NCBI GenBank assembly: GCA_049324215.1
Contig: JBMOLC010000038.1
Coordinates: 1-31,960 of the forward strand
Source: JBMOLC01 sp049324215
GTDB taxonomy: Bacteria; Patescibacteriota; Microgenomatia; UBA8517
DNA: 31,960 nt
Reading direction: 5' to 3'
The notes under the pieces were generated by a model. It saw nothing but the letters and a program-made list of their open reading frames with translations. It was not told the DNA's origin and did no database searches. Below, piece by piece: positions 15,455-22,336 of the stretch. The position numbers and the translations under genes were made by a program. Each line of letters starts with the position of its first letter. The stretch's first letter is position 1.

Positions 15455-16549
15455 GTGAATCAGGTAAAAAAGACCACATCTGACCCCACGACAATGGCGG
15501 AACTTCTTGCTTCCGCCGCAGCCAAAATCCCCTCATTTTCTTCTGGTCAAAAGGTTAAAGGCACTGTTATCGCCAAAAATTCCAAATCCCTAATTCTTGA
15601 TATCGGCGGTAAGTCCGAAGGAGTAGTTGCCGAGAAGGCCTTTGCTGAGGCCAGAGACTTTATCAAGGCTCTTAAAGTCGGGGATACAGTAACGGCCAGC
15701 GTTTTGGTTCCCGAAACAAAAGACGGAGTTACTCTCCTTTCTTTACGCCAGGCGGCCTTTGACGCTTTGTGGGAAAAACTCGAGAAAGTCAAAGAGGAAG
15801 GGAAAGAGGTTGTGGTTTTCGGCAAAGGAGTAAATCCCTCGGGGCTTACAGTTGACGTCGAAGGCTTAACCGGCTTTATTCCTGGTTCTCAACTTGGAAA
15901 AGAAGCTGCAAAAAATTCCCAGTCTCTAGTCGGCAAGTATTTTAAAGCCAAGGTTATCGAAGTTGACAAGTTGGCAAATAAAGTCGTTCTTTCCGAGAGG
16001 GAAGTGTCCGACGCCGAAGATTTGAAAGCCTCAAAAGAGGCACTTGCCAAAATCAAAGAGGGAGATATTTACGACGGAGTAGTTACCACGGTTGCCAGTT
16101 TTGGTTGTTTTGTCAAGCTTGATTTGGGGAAGAAAGACGTTAGCATCGAAGGATTGGTCCACATCTCGGAACTCTCTTGGGGCAAAGTTGAAAGCGTAGA
16201 AGAGGCAGTTTCCGAAGGGGACAAGGTCAAGGTTAAAGTCCTAGGAATTAAAGACGGAAAGATTTCCCTTTCTGTTAAAGCTGCCCAGAAAGACCCCTGG
16301 GAAGAGATAGACAAGAAATATAGCATTGAAGCCAAAGTCAAAGGAAAAGTTACCAGAGTTTCTGATTTTGGAGCGTTTGTTGAGGTCGAACCGGGTATAG
16401 AGGGACTCATTCACATCACCAATATCCCCCCTGGACAAAGACTCGCGGAAGGACAAGAGGTCAACTGCTATGTTCAGGATTTGGACCCAAAAGCTAAAAA
16501 ATTGTCCCTGGGATTGGTTTTAACTACGAAGCCGGTGGGATATAAGTAG
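15455..16549 (+). CDS. rpsA: Ribosomal protein S1 (four S1 domains)
   Basis: The 364-aa protein has four S1/OB-fold repeats: about 29-100 (GQKVKGTVIAK to LLSLRQA), 115-190, 200-276 (GDIYDGVVTTVASFGCFVKL to ISLSVKAA) and 285-360 (KVKGKVTRVSDFGAFVEV to LSLGLVL). The last two are the most canonical. S1 binds mRNA on the 30S subunit; four-domain forms are shorter than the six of E. coli. The GTG at 15455 follows TAGGA; an ATG at 15494 (MAELLASAAA) is a plausible alternative. The gene starts 38 bases after the 5S with no terminator between, so it may be read from the rRNA promoter. A short 11-codon frame overlaps its start (ATG 15451). Confidence 0.92.
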   Translation: MNQVKKTTSDPTTMAELLASAAAKIPSFSSGQKVKGTVIAKNSKSLILDIGGKSEGVVAEKAFAEARDFIKALKVGDTVTASVLVPETKDGVTLLSLRQAAFDALWEKLEKVKEEGKEVVVFGKGVNPSGLTVDVEGLTGFIPGSQLGKEAAKNSQSLVGKYFKAKVIEVDKLANKVVLSEREVSDAEDLKASKEALAKIKEGDIYDGVVTTVASFGCFVKLDLGKKDVSIEGLVHISELSWGKVESVEEAVSEGDKVKVKVLGIKDGKISLSVKAAQKDPWEEIDKKYSIEAKVKGKVTRVSDFGAFVEVEPGIEGLIHITNIPPGQRLAEGQEVNCYVQDLDPKAKKLSLGLVLTTKPVGYK

Positions 16550-16614
16550 TCAGAGTATCTGATTTTCTGGATCTCTGATACTCCGAGTTTTCTGAGTATT
16601 CTGGTTCTCTGGTG

Positions 16615-16620
16615 TATAAT
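16615..16620 (+). promoter_or_regulatory. -10 box of radA (leaderless)
   Basis: TATAAT ends seven bases before the ATG at 16628 and overlaps the in-frame ATG at 16619. RadA proteins usually begin MAK, which agrees with the 16628 start. Confidence 0.7.
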
Positions 16621-16627
16621 GGCCGGA

Positions 16628-19174
16628 ATGGCCAAGACCCACTCTCAATATGTCTGTCAACAGTGCGGCTATTCCCAAGTCGGCTGGGCAGGCAAGTGTC
16701 CCAACTGCGGGACTTGGGGTAGTCTGGTTGAGACTTTTTTTGCCGAGGAAAAACAAGAGACTGAAAAAAGGAAAGAAGCCGCAAAGCCCATTTCGTTATC
16801 CGCGATACCGACAAAAAAGACCGCCAGGATTTCAACCAAGATTTCAGAACTAGACAGAGTCCTGGGGGGAGGACTTGTTCCCGGGCAGGTAGTCCTTCTT
16901 GCTGGAGAGCCGGGGATAGGGAAATGCGTGGCTGCTGAGACACTAATCCCAACCGAGCGGGGCCTTGTCCCGATTGCTAATTTAAAGCCCCAAAATGCAC
17001 GTAAGGGGTTTGTTGGATTACGAATAGCTGTTCAGTCGCTTAATGGGCCACAAAAGACTAGCCATTTTTATACGAGTAATAAACAGCCTACAAAACGAAT
17101 TACAACTCGGATGGGATATGAACTCCAAGCCACATACACACACCCTCTACTGATACTTTCGCCGGAAGGTAAAAAAAGTTGGAAGAAGATGAAACAAATA
17201 AAAGTGGGTGACTATGTTGCTATTCAGAGACACGGTGCCGTCTGGGGCAATAAGACCTCTTTGCCCCCATTCAAATTTAAGGTCAGAACCAATGCGGTAG
17301 CGCCGATATACCCCCAAAAAATAGACGAAGATATGGCCTATTGTCTGGGTTTGTTGGTCGGAGACGGAGGTCTCACTGACTTTGGGCACATCAACCTTAC
17401 CACGGCGGATCCAGAGATTAAGAAGAATTTTGAAAATTGGATATCTCGGTTAGGTTTAAAGATTAGTAGTACCATTAAGTATCGGCTGCAGGTAAATAAT
17501 CGACTTTTCCATCGCTGGCTTCGGCATATTGGTCTCAGCCTTACTCGTGCAGAATCAAAGAGTATTCCAGAGTTAATCCTTTCTGCGCCCAAACCAATCG
17601 TAAAAGCTTTTTTACAGGGTTTGTTTGATACAGATGGATCTTCTAACTCCAAACCTAATGGTCGCCTGCCGGGAGTGATTGAGTATTGTACCACCTCAAA
17701 GCAACTGGCAAAACAAGTTCATCTTGTTCTGCTTCAGTTTGGAATAGTAGCGAAGCTGCGTTTCCGTAAGAACCAAAAACGGGGAGCGTGGGTTATCCAA
17801 CTTCTCGGCGACAGCGCAAGGTTATTCTATTCGGATATTTGTTTCAGATTAAGTCGAAAACAGAATAACATGCGGTTACTTTCTAAGTTTTCTAACAGCA
17901 ATTTGGATGTAATTCCATATTTACCTTTTGTAGACTCATCGAGAATTCCTAACGATAATCGTTGGGATAGACGATATCTGCGGGGAGCACGGTCTGCAAC
18001 ATATAAAAAATTGGGGCTGATATCAAGGTTTATCCCCGAGTTTAAAGGGTTGCTCGAGCCCAGATTTTATTGGGATAGGGTGGAAAGCGTGGTGGCCGTT
18101 GGTGAATCCGTTTGTTTTGACCTCTGTGTACCAAAGACGCATTCACTAGTTACTAATGGGATAGTTAGTCATAACTCTACTCTTCTTTTAGAGCTGGCTG
18201 ACAAAATCGGCAATACCCTCTATGTCTCCGGGGAGGAGTCTGTCGGACAAATCAAGGTGAGGGCCGACAGGCTTAAAGTTAAAAGTAAAACCCTCAAACT
18301 TCTTGAAGAGACAGATACCGATAAAGTAGTTGGGGCAATAGATAACCCCAGCCTAATCGTGGTCGACTCCATTCAAACCATGGCCACGGAGGATTTATCT
18401 GGCTTTGCTGGCTCTGTCGGGCAGGTAAGGGAGTCTGCCTTTAGACTTCTGAAAAAGGCAAAGGAGATAAATACCCCCCTTTTTCTGGTTGGGCACGTAA
18501 CCAAGGAAGGAACTGTCGCTGGCCCAGCAGTTTTGGCCCACATCGTCGATACTCTCTTGTGGTTTGAGGGCGATAAAAGCTTAACCTTAAGGGTCCTAAG
18601 AGCAGTCAAGAATAGGTTTGGCCCAACCGACGAGGTGGGGATCTTTGAGATGGAAGATAGAGGACTCATTCCAGTTAGCAATTCCGAAAAGATTTTTCTG
18701 ACCAAGGCTAAAAAAGAAGTTCCCGGGAGTGTGGTTACTTCCATTTTGCAGGGAACAAGACCGATTCTCGTCGAAATTCAAAGTCTGGTTGTGCCCACCA
18801 AGATGGCCTTCCCGAGAAGGGTTGCCCAGGGGATTGATTTAAGACGGTTGGAACTACTGCTTGCGGTTCTTATAAGAAGGTGCGGCCTGCCAATTCACGA
18901 ATACGACGTTTTTGTCAATGTTGCCGGAGGAATTAAGGTGACCGAGCCGGGAGCTGACTTGGCAATTTCTCTCTCGATTGCTTCCTCTTTTTTTGAAAAA
19001 CCCATTCCCAAGAACCTCTTTTGTCTAGGCGAGGTGGGACTTTTGGGGGAGGTTAGAGAAGTGGTAGCCGAGGAGAAAAGGGTCAAAGAAGCCAGAAGGC
19101 TAGGCTTTAGCCAAGCCCTGACTCAAAAGGAAATAAAATACCTGGGAGAGGCGGTCAAAAAACTTCTGCGCTAA
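16628..19174 (+). CDS. radA: DNA repair protein RadA with an intein in Walker A
   Basis: RadA is a RecA-like ATPase that helps process recombination intermediates. The precursor is 848 aa and the spliced product 431 aa, normal for the family. Order: C4 zinc finger (Cys 10, 13, 24, 27), Walker A GEPGIGK interrupted by an intein after the Lys, then STLLLELA, Walker B-like LIVVDSIQT, the RadA signature KNRFG, and a Lon-type C-terminal domain (NVAGGIKVTEPGADLA). Since the intein splits the P-loop between GK and ST, unspliced protein cannot bind ATP. The start is the second in-frame ATG because TATAAT overlaps the first (16619). Monocistronic; a structured non-coding region follows. Confidence 0.95.
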   Translation: MAKTHSQYVCQQCGYSQVGWAGKCPNCGTWGSLVETFFAEEKQETEKRKEAAKPISLSAIPTKKTARISTKISELDRVLGGGLVPGQVVLLAGEPGIGKCVAAETLIPTERGLVPIANLKPQNARKGFVGLRIAVQSLNGPQKTSHFYTSNKQPTKRITTRMGYELQATYTHPLLILSPEGKKSWKKMKQIKVGDYVAIQRHGAVWGNKTSLPPFKFKVRTNAVAPIYPQKIDEDMAYCLGLLVGDGGLTDFGHINLTTADPEIKKNFENWISRLGLKISSTIKYRLQVNNRLFHRWLRHIGLSLTRAESKSIPELILSAPKPIVKAFLQGLFDTDGSSNSKPNGRLPGVIEYCTTSKQLAKQVHLVLLQFGIVAKLRFRKNQKRGAWVIQLLGDSARLFYSDICFRLSRKQNNMRLLSKFSNSNLDVIPYLPFVDSSRIPNDNRWDRRYLRGARSATYKKLGLISRFIPEFKGLLEPRFYWDRVESVVAVGESVCFDLCVPKTHSLVTNGIVSHNSTLLLELADKIGNTLYVSGEESVGQIKVRADRLKVKSKTLKLLEETDTDKVVGAIDNPSLIVVDSIQTMATEDLSGFAGSVGQVRESAFRLLKKAKEINTPLFLVGHVTKEGTVAGPAVLAHIVDTLLWFEGDKSLTLRVLRAVKNRFGPTDEVGIFEMEDRGLIPVSNSEKIFLTKAKKEVPGSVVTSILQGTRPILVEIQSLVVPTKMAFPRRVAQGIDLRRLELLLAVLIRRCGLPIHEYDVFVNVAGGIKVTEPGADLAISLSIASSFFEKPIPKNLFCLGEVGLLGEVREVVAEEKRVKEARRLGFSQALTQKEIKYLGEAVKKLLR
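16925..18175 (+). mobile_element. RadA intein (417 aa) with LAGLIDADG homing endonuclease
   Basis: Splicing residues are present: Cys 1 (CVAAETLIP), the block B T-x-x-H in ATYTHPLL, block F (CFDLCVPKTHSLVTNG), the C-terminal His-Asn in IVSHN, and Ser as the +1 extein residue. In the centre lie two dodecapeptide motifs, CLGLLVGDGGL and LQGLFDTDGSS, so one polypeptide carries a complete two-motif endonuclease. All parts are in frame, and the intein looks fully active. P-loop sites in RecA-type ATPases are typical intein targets. Confidence 0.95.
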
Positions 19175-19295
19175 GTCTCCACAAATTATCCACAAAATTT
19201 TTAAAGGCCAAAAATTAGACGAAGATTATATTCATTTTTTGAGCATTGTTTACTATGGGAGAGGGCAATTCTAAATAGTATTTTAGTTATAGGGT

Positions 19296-19324
19296 TTGAC
19301 AAGTGCCAAAACCTCTGTTAAAAT
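19296..19324 (+). promoter_or_regulatory. Near-consensus promoter of a putative ncRNA
   Basis: TTGACA (19296-19301), a 17-nt spacer and TAAAAT (19319-19324). No coding frame follows, so it points to a non-coding transcript starting near 19331. Confidence 0.75.
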
Positions 19325-19330
19325 TTTTTC

Positions 19331-19420
19331 AGTTCCTTAAGAGAAACAAAAAGCATCTCTAGCGTTGGGTTCTCCCTAAAGTTAGGTGAAGGGGACTCGC
19401 CACGGGTAGAGATGCTTTTC
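19331..19420 (+). ncRNA. Putative structured small RNA
   Basis: AAGCATCTCTA (from 19351) pairs with TAGAGATGCTT (to 19417), enclosing a GGG-TTCT-CCC hairpin and a GGTG/CGCC hairpin, i.e. a three-way junction, with a short T run after the closing stem. Promoter and terminator-like stem bound it. It does not match a riboswitch or housekeeping RNA that I know. Confidence 0.5.
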
Positions 19421-19425
19421 AAGGT

Positions 19426-19474
19426 GATTTGTCTTGCCTGCCTGCCGGACAGGCAGGAGGACAGGCGACAAATC
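19426..19474. repeat. Palindromic repeat CCTGCCTG-CCGGA-CAGGCAGG within an outer stem
   Basis: GATTTGTC (19426-19433) and GACAAATC (19467-19474) form the outer stem around CCTGCCTG (19437-19444) and CAGGCAGG (19450-19457). The GC-rich inner palindrome looks like an intergenic palindromic repeat; no second copy is present in the window. Confidence 0.6.
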
Positions 19475-19523
19475 AAGAAAAAGAGTAGACCCTAGTTTTA
19501 GGGGTTGTCAAGAAGCATTTATC

Positions 19524-19590
19524 TCGGCTCTAAAGGGGACGGGAGGTGTGTAGGGCAGGCGCACTTCCCGTTCCTTCTGGAGCCGATTTT
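19524..19590 (+). terminator. Large terminator-like stem-loop before the sortase operon
   Basis: TCGGCTC (19524-19530) pairs with GAGCCGA (19580-19586); inside, a 13-bp stem runs from GGGACGGGAGGTG (19536-19548) to CACTTCCCGTTCC (19562-19574). TTTT follows. It would end any transcript from 19331 before the next promoter at 19602. Confidence 0.6.
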
Positions 19591-19601
19591 GGTTTAGGAA
19601 G

Positions 19602-19629
19602 TTGACAAATAACTTTCTCTTGGTATATT
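19602..19629 (+). promoter_or_regulatory. Promoter of the lipoprotein-LPVTG-sortase operon
   Basis: TTGACA (19602-19607), a 16-nt spacer and TATATT (19624-19629). The predicted start is about 18 nt before the ATG at 19654. Confidence 0.75.
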
Positions 19630-19653
19630 GACATCATCCTGCCTAATCACTAG

Positions 19654-20223
19654 ATGGCAGAAAGAACGCCAGAAAGAATAACCAGAAGAGACGTTATCCG
19701 CTCCCTCTTACCCCTAGGAGGAGCAGCTGCCCTTTCTGGGTGTGTAGCGGTTTTCTCGAGACAAGAACAAGAAGAGGTAGCTGGAATTTCCTCTCCCGCG
19801 CCCAGCGAGACCCCCAGACCCAGTTTGACTCCCGAATCGTGTGAGAAACATCCCTTGGTTGAGCTTTTTGAGAGATTGGGATTAACCTATGACGGGATCT
19901 ATTTCTCTGACCAGGAAGGTAATAAATTCGTTTTTGAGGGCTTCGAAAGACAGGAAGCGGTAGAGGGAATCTGTCCGGAAAGAATCGTAATCGAGCTTAA
20001 GGGAGAACCTTGCGAAACGGCGACTCCTACCAAAACTGCAACAAGGAGGATAAGTTCCCCGACCGCAACCAGGGAAAGAAGGGATACGCCAGTACCTCCA
20101 ACTAATACACCAGAGCCCCCGACAGACACTCCGGTGCCACCCACTGAGGCTCCAACTGCCACCATTCCCCCCACCATGACAGCACAACCGCCGGAAGCAA
20201 CTATTACTCCAGGAGGATCTTAG
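19654..20223 (+). CDS. Tat-type lipoprotein of the sortase operon
   Basis: Residues 1-30 form a twin-arginine lipoprotein signal: ITRRDVIRSLLPL, a hydrophobic stretch, then LSGC with the lipid-carrying Cys near residue 30. A small domain (about 60-125, ending in ERIVIELKGEPCE) is followed by a long Thr/Pro-rich tail to the end (about 126-189), probably an extended stalk. The domain is too short and too unlike known folds for a name. The signal resembles that of the lipoprotein at 2623-3429, so the two may share an export route; twin-Arg export implies TatABC, which is not in the window. First gene of an operon with an LPVTG protein and a sortase, suggesting a role in the same surface structure. 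Confidence 0.7.
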   Translation: MAERTPERITRRDVIRSLLPLGGAAALSGCVAVFSRQEQEEVAGISSPAPSETPRPSLTPESCEKHPLVELFERLGLTYDGIYFSDQEGNKFVFEGFERQEAVEGICPERIVIELKGEPCETATPTKTATRRISSPTATRERRDTPVPPTNTPEPPTDTPVPPTEAPTATIPPTMTAQPPEATITPGGS

Positions 20224-20226
20224 ATA

Positions 20227-20982
20227 GTGAGAAAAATCTTTTTGCTTATCGGCTTCGTCTTGGTTTTTTTAACGACTTTGGGTTTTACTTTTCCAAAGGA
20301 CACAAAATCTCAAGAAGTACCCATCCTTCAGGTTAACTTCATTGGCATAAATAATACGACCGGTGGTACGTGGACGGACCCAATTTACGCCAATCCTGGA
20401 AACGTGATTCAATTCAGGGCGGATATTACCAATATCTTTAGAAATACAACAGCCAAGAACGTTCGAGTCAAAGTAGATTTACCTCCCATTGACGGTTCTA
20501 CCCAGATTGCGACCATACACGTCCGGTCAGACAATTCGGCGCCCACAGACGAAACCGCTACGGTAATTTTAAATACGGGCTCTGAAAAACTTCTTTATCG
20601 TCCCGGCCATGCAGTAGTCCTGAAAAGCGGGACAAGCACAGCCCTCGTACCGGATAATTCGAGCGCAAATCTCACAACCCAAGAAGTCTCGATAGGAGAC
20701 CTTGAGGGGGGAGCAGAATACTACGCCCAAGTTACATTTAAGGCGGATCTTACCCTGCGTCCTACCCCCACACCCACCCCAACTCCTACACCTACTCCCA
20801 CAGCTACGCCTACCCCAACTCCAACGCCAACCGAAACTCCCACTCCTACTCCTTCTGCAACACCCCAAGTCTTGGCAGCCGAGGCTCCGCCCCAACTTCC
20901 TGTAACCGGAGGAGGAGCTTTGGCTCTCCTTTCCTTGGGTTCCCTGGGAGCCTACCTGTATCGACGCTTCAGACTCGTTTAG
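20227..20982 (+). CDS. LPVTG-anchored surface protein
   Basis: A 251-aa protein: Sec signal peptide (about 1-28), a beta-rich extracellular domain (about 33-178) resembling DUF11/CARDB-type repeats (GNVIQFRADITNIF, KNVRVKVDLPP), a TPTPTP stalk (about 179-214), then LPVTGGG, a hydrophobic helix and the tail YRRFRLV. That is a complete sorting signal, so the protein should be cut between Thr and Gly and attached to a surface acceptor by the sortase encoded directly downstream. Starts with GTG; AGGAGGA at 20210-20216, inside the end of the upstream gene, is the ribosome site. Its stop codon abuts the next ATG. Confidence 0.85.
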   Translation: MRKIFLLIGFVLVFLTTLGFTFPKDTKSQEVPILQVNFIGINNTTGGTWTDPIYANPGNVIQFRADITNIFRNTTAKNVRVKVDLPPIDGSTQIATIHVRSDNSAPTDETATVILNTGSEKLLYRPGHAVVLKSGTSTALVPDNSSANLTTQEVSIGDLEGGAEYYAQVTFKADLTLRPTPTPTPTPTPTPTATPTPTPTPTETPTPTPSATPQVLAAEAPPQLPVTGGGALALLSLGSLGAYLYRRFRLV

Positions 20983-21699
20983 ATGTTTCCAAAAGGGGTA
21001 ATCTATCAAAAAGGAAAATCACCCAAGAGGGGGGAGGTTAGTTTTCACCCCACTTTTCTTACTAGCGTTGCCTACGTTCTCTTAAGAGGCCTGGGAGGGG
21101 GACTTATTGCGGCAGCCATAGTCGGACTTATCTTTACCTATGGCCCGATTGTCAAAGAAGAAGCATCTTTTCTCCTTTTTGGTCCTGAAGAAGTAAGTCA
21201 AGTAGATTTCGGTCAGTTGGTGGAAGCAGATGAAGCCAAAAAAGTCCAAGAAGAGGCCAAAGCGTGGGGGGTGGGGACGTACTTTTCTTTGGCCATTCCC
21301 AAAATAGGGGCCAAAAGTGACGTTACCCCCAATGTCGATGCGGCAAATCCCAAAGAGTATCTAGAAGCTTTGAAGCAAGGCGTTGCCCACGCAAAAGGAA
21401 CTCATTTTCCGGGCCAGAAAGAAACCATTTTTCTCTTTGCCCACTCAACCGATTCGCCCATAAACATTGCGAAGTATAACGCAGTTTTCTACCTTTTAAG
21501 GAAACTCGAAGTAGGGGACGAGATAATAGTCTTCTTTGCTGACAAAAAATACACTTATGAGGTCAAAGAAAAAGTAATAACCTCTGCCAAAGATACATCG
21601 TGGTTAAAATCAACCGGTAAGGAGAGACTCATACTCCAGACCTGTGACCCACCGGGCACAACCCTAAAAAGACTTCTGGTCATTGCCGAACCTAGGTAA
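20983..21699 (+). CDS. Sortase (class D/E-like transpeptidase)
   Basis: A membrane helix (about residues 34-54) anchors the N terminus, and the sortase domain follows outside (about 95-238). Catalytic residues are visible: His in IFLFAHSTDS, Cys in LILQTCDPPG and Arg in LKRLLVIAE. The sequence LTxC-like motif is LQTC. Sortases cut LPxTG-type signals and transfer the protein to a cell-surface nucleophile. The ATG follows directly on the stop of the LPVTG gene, so substrate and enzyme are translationally coupled and most likely a dedicated pair. It could also handle the RPRTGG protein at 3506-4378. The exact class is uncertain. Confidence 0.92.
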   Translation: MFPKGVIYQKGKSPKRGEVSFHPTFLTSVAYVLLRGLGGGLIAAAIVGLIFTYGPIVKEEASFLLFGPEEVSQVDFGQLVEADEAKKVQEEAKAWGVGTYFSLAIPKIGAKSDVTPNVDAANPKEYLEALKQGVAHAKGTHFPGQKETIFLFAHSTDSPINIAKYNAVFYLLRKLEVGDEIIVFFADKKYTYEVKEKVITSAKDTSWLKSTGKERLILQTCDPPGTTLKRLLVIAEPR

Positions 21700-21701
21700 T
21701 T

Positions 21702-21731
21702 TTCGACTATTAAGATGTATTTTGATATTAT
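21702..21731 (+). promoter_or_regulatory. Promoter of the cupin gene (leaderless)
   Basis: TTCGAC (21702-21707), an 18-nt spacer and TATTAT (21726-21731), which ends six bases before the ATG at 21738. Confidence 0.5.
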
Positions 21732-21737
21732 TAAGAG

Positions 21738-22244
21738 ATGAGCATAGAAATTGATAGAGAAAGAAAGATCGGTGTTTCTGTTATCGACGCTCAACAAATC
21801 GAAAGTCTTTTTGCGGTGGCTGACGCCAGTCCTCGGAAACGGGCAATACTCACCCTTGACCGCACCCCAAGTGAAACGGTCCAAAAGACCGTACTCGCAA
21901 TCTTTCCCGAAAGCTATTTAAGACCCAATAAACTCACGCATCCCTCACAAATAGCAACTTTTTCTCCGTTAAGTGGGGTTGCCGAGCTTCTAACCTTTTC
22001 TGACGAGGGAAGGGTCATCAAGAAAGTTCCTTTGACACACGGCAAGGTCGTTGAAGTCGAGGCCGATACTTGGTACACGCTAGTTGCCAGGTCTCGCTTT
22101 GCCATGCTGGAGTTAAAATCTCTGCCGCCAGGATTAGGAAGAGGGAAAGAAATTTATGCTCCCTGGGCGCCAGAGGAGGGGACGAGAGAGGGCCAGGAGT
22201 ATCTCGAAAGCTTAAAAAGAGAATTGGGGGCTACCGGAAGCTAG
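21738..22244 (+). CDS. WbuC-like cupin-fold protein
   Basis: A 168-aa cytoplasmic protein with a cupin beta-barrel: AILTLDRTPSETVQKTVLAIFPESYLRPNKLTHPSQIATF fits the first cupin motif region and VVEVEADTWYTLVA the second. The C-terminal segment GKEIYAPWAPEEGTREGQEYL is typical of the WbuC family, found with O-antigen and polysaccharide genes in Gram-negative bacteria; its reaction is not firmly known. The usual metal-binding His cluster is reduced here (only one His near the barrel mouth), so metal binding is doubtful. Monocistronic, with a promoter that starts transcription at the ATG; rho has its own promoter downstream. Confidence 0.65.
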   Translation: MSIEIDRERKIGVSVIDAQQIESLFAVADASPRKRAILTLDRTPSETVQKTVLAIFPESYLRPNKLTHPSQIATFSPLSGVAELLTFSDEGRVIKKVPLTHGKVVEVEADTWYTLVARSRFAMLELKSLPPGLGRGKEIYAPWAPEEGTREGQEYLESLKRELGATGS

Positions 22245-22273
22245 TTGACAACTTGGTTCTGAGGTCTTAGAAT
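22245..22273 (+). promoter_or_regulatory. Consensus promoter of rho
   Basis: TTGACA (22245-22250), a 17-nt spacer and TAGAAT (22268-22273). It gives a leader of about 57 nt without a Shine-Dalgarno. The -35 overlaps the stop of the cupin gene. Confidence 0.75.
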
Positions 22274-22336
22274 AAGTTTGCTTGCCGCATTTGTAAGAAA
22301 TTTCCGTCTTCGTTTATGGATTCCGCTATTTAGAAC

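Larger units (their letters stand above)
19175..19653 (+). other. Structured non-coding region between radA and the sortase operon
   Basis: No gene is visible in these 479 bases. It holds a perfect DnaA box TTATCCACA (19186-19194), an AT-rich stretch, a near-consensus promoter, and four successive stem-loops ending in a terminator just before the next promoter (each listed separately). Confidence 0.7.

Noticed and set aside
16551..16612. CT-rich words before radA as a terminator or repeat element
   Set aside because: A weak GAGTATC/GATACTC pairing exists, but the stem is short, the loop is long and no T run follows.
19186..19194. DnaA box TTATCCACA as a sign of the replication origin
   Set aside because: Only one perfect box was seen, with no cluster and no dnaA or dnaN nearby. 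A single box is expected by chance or for gene regulation.
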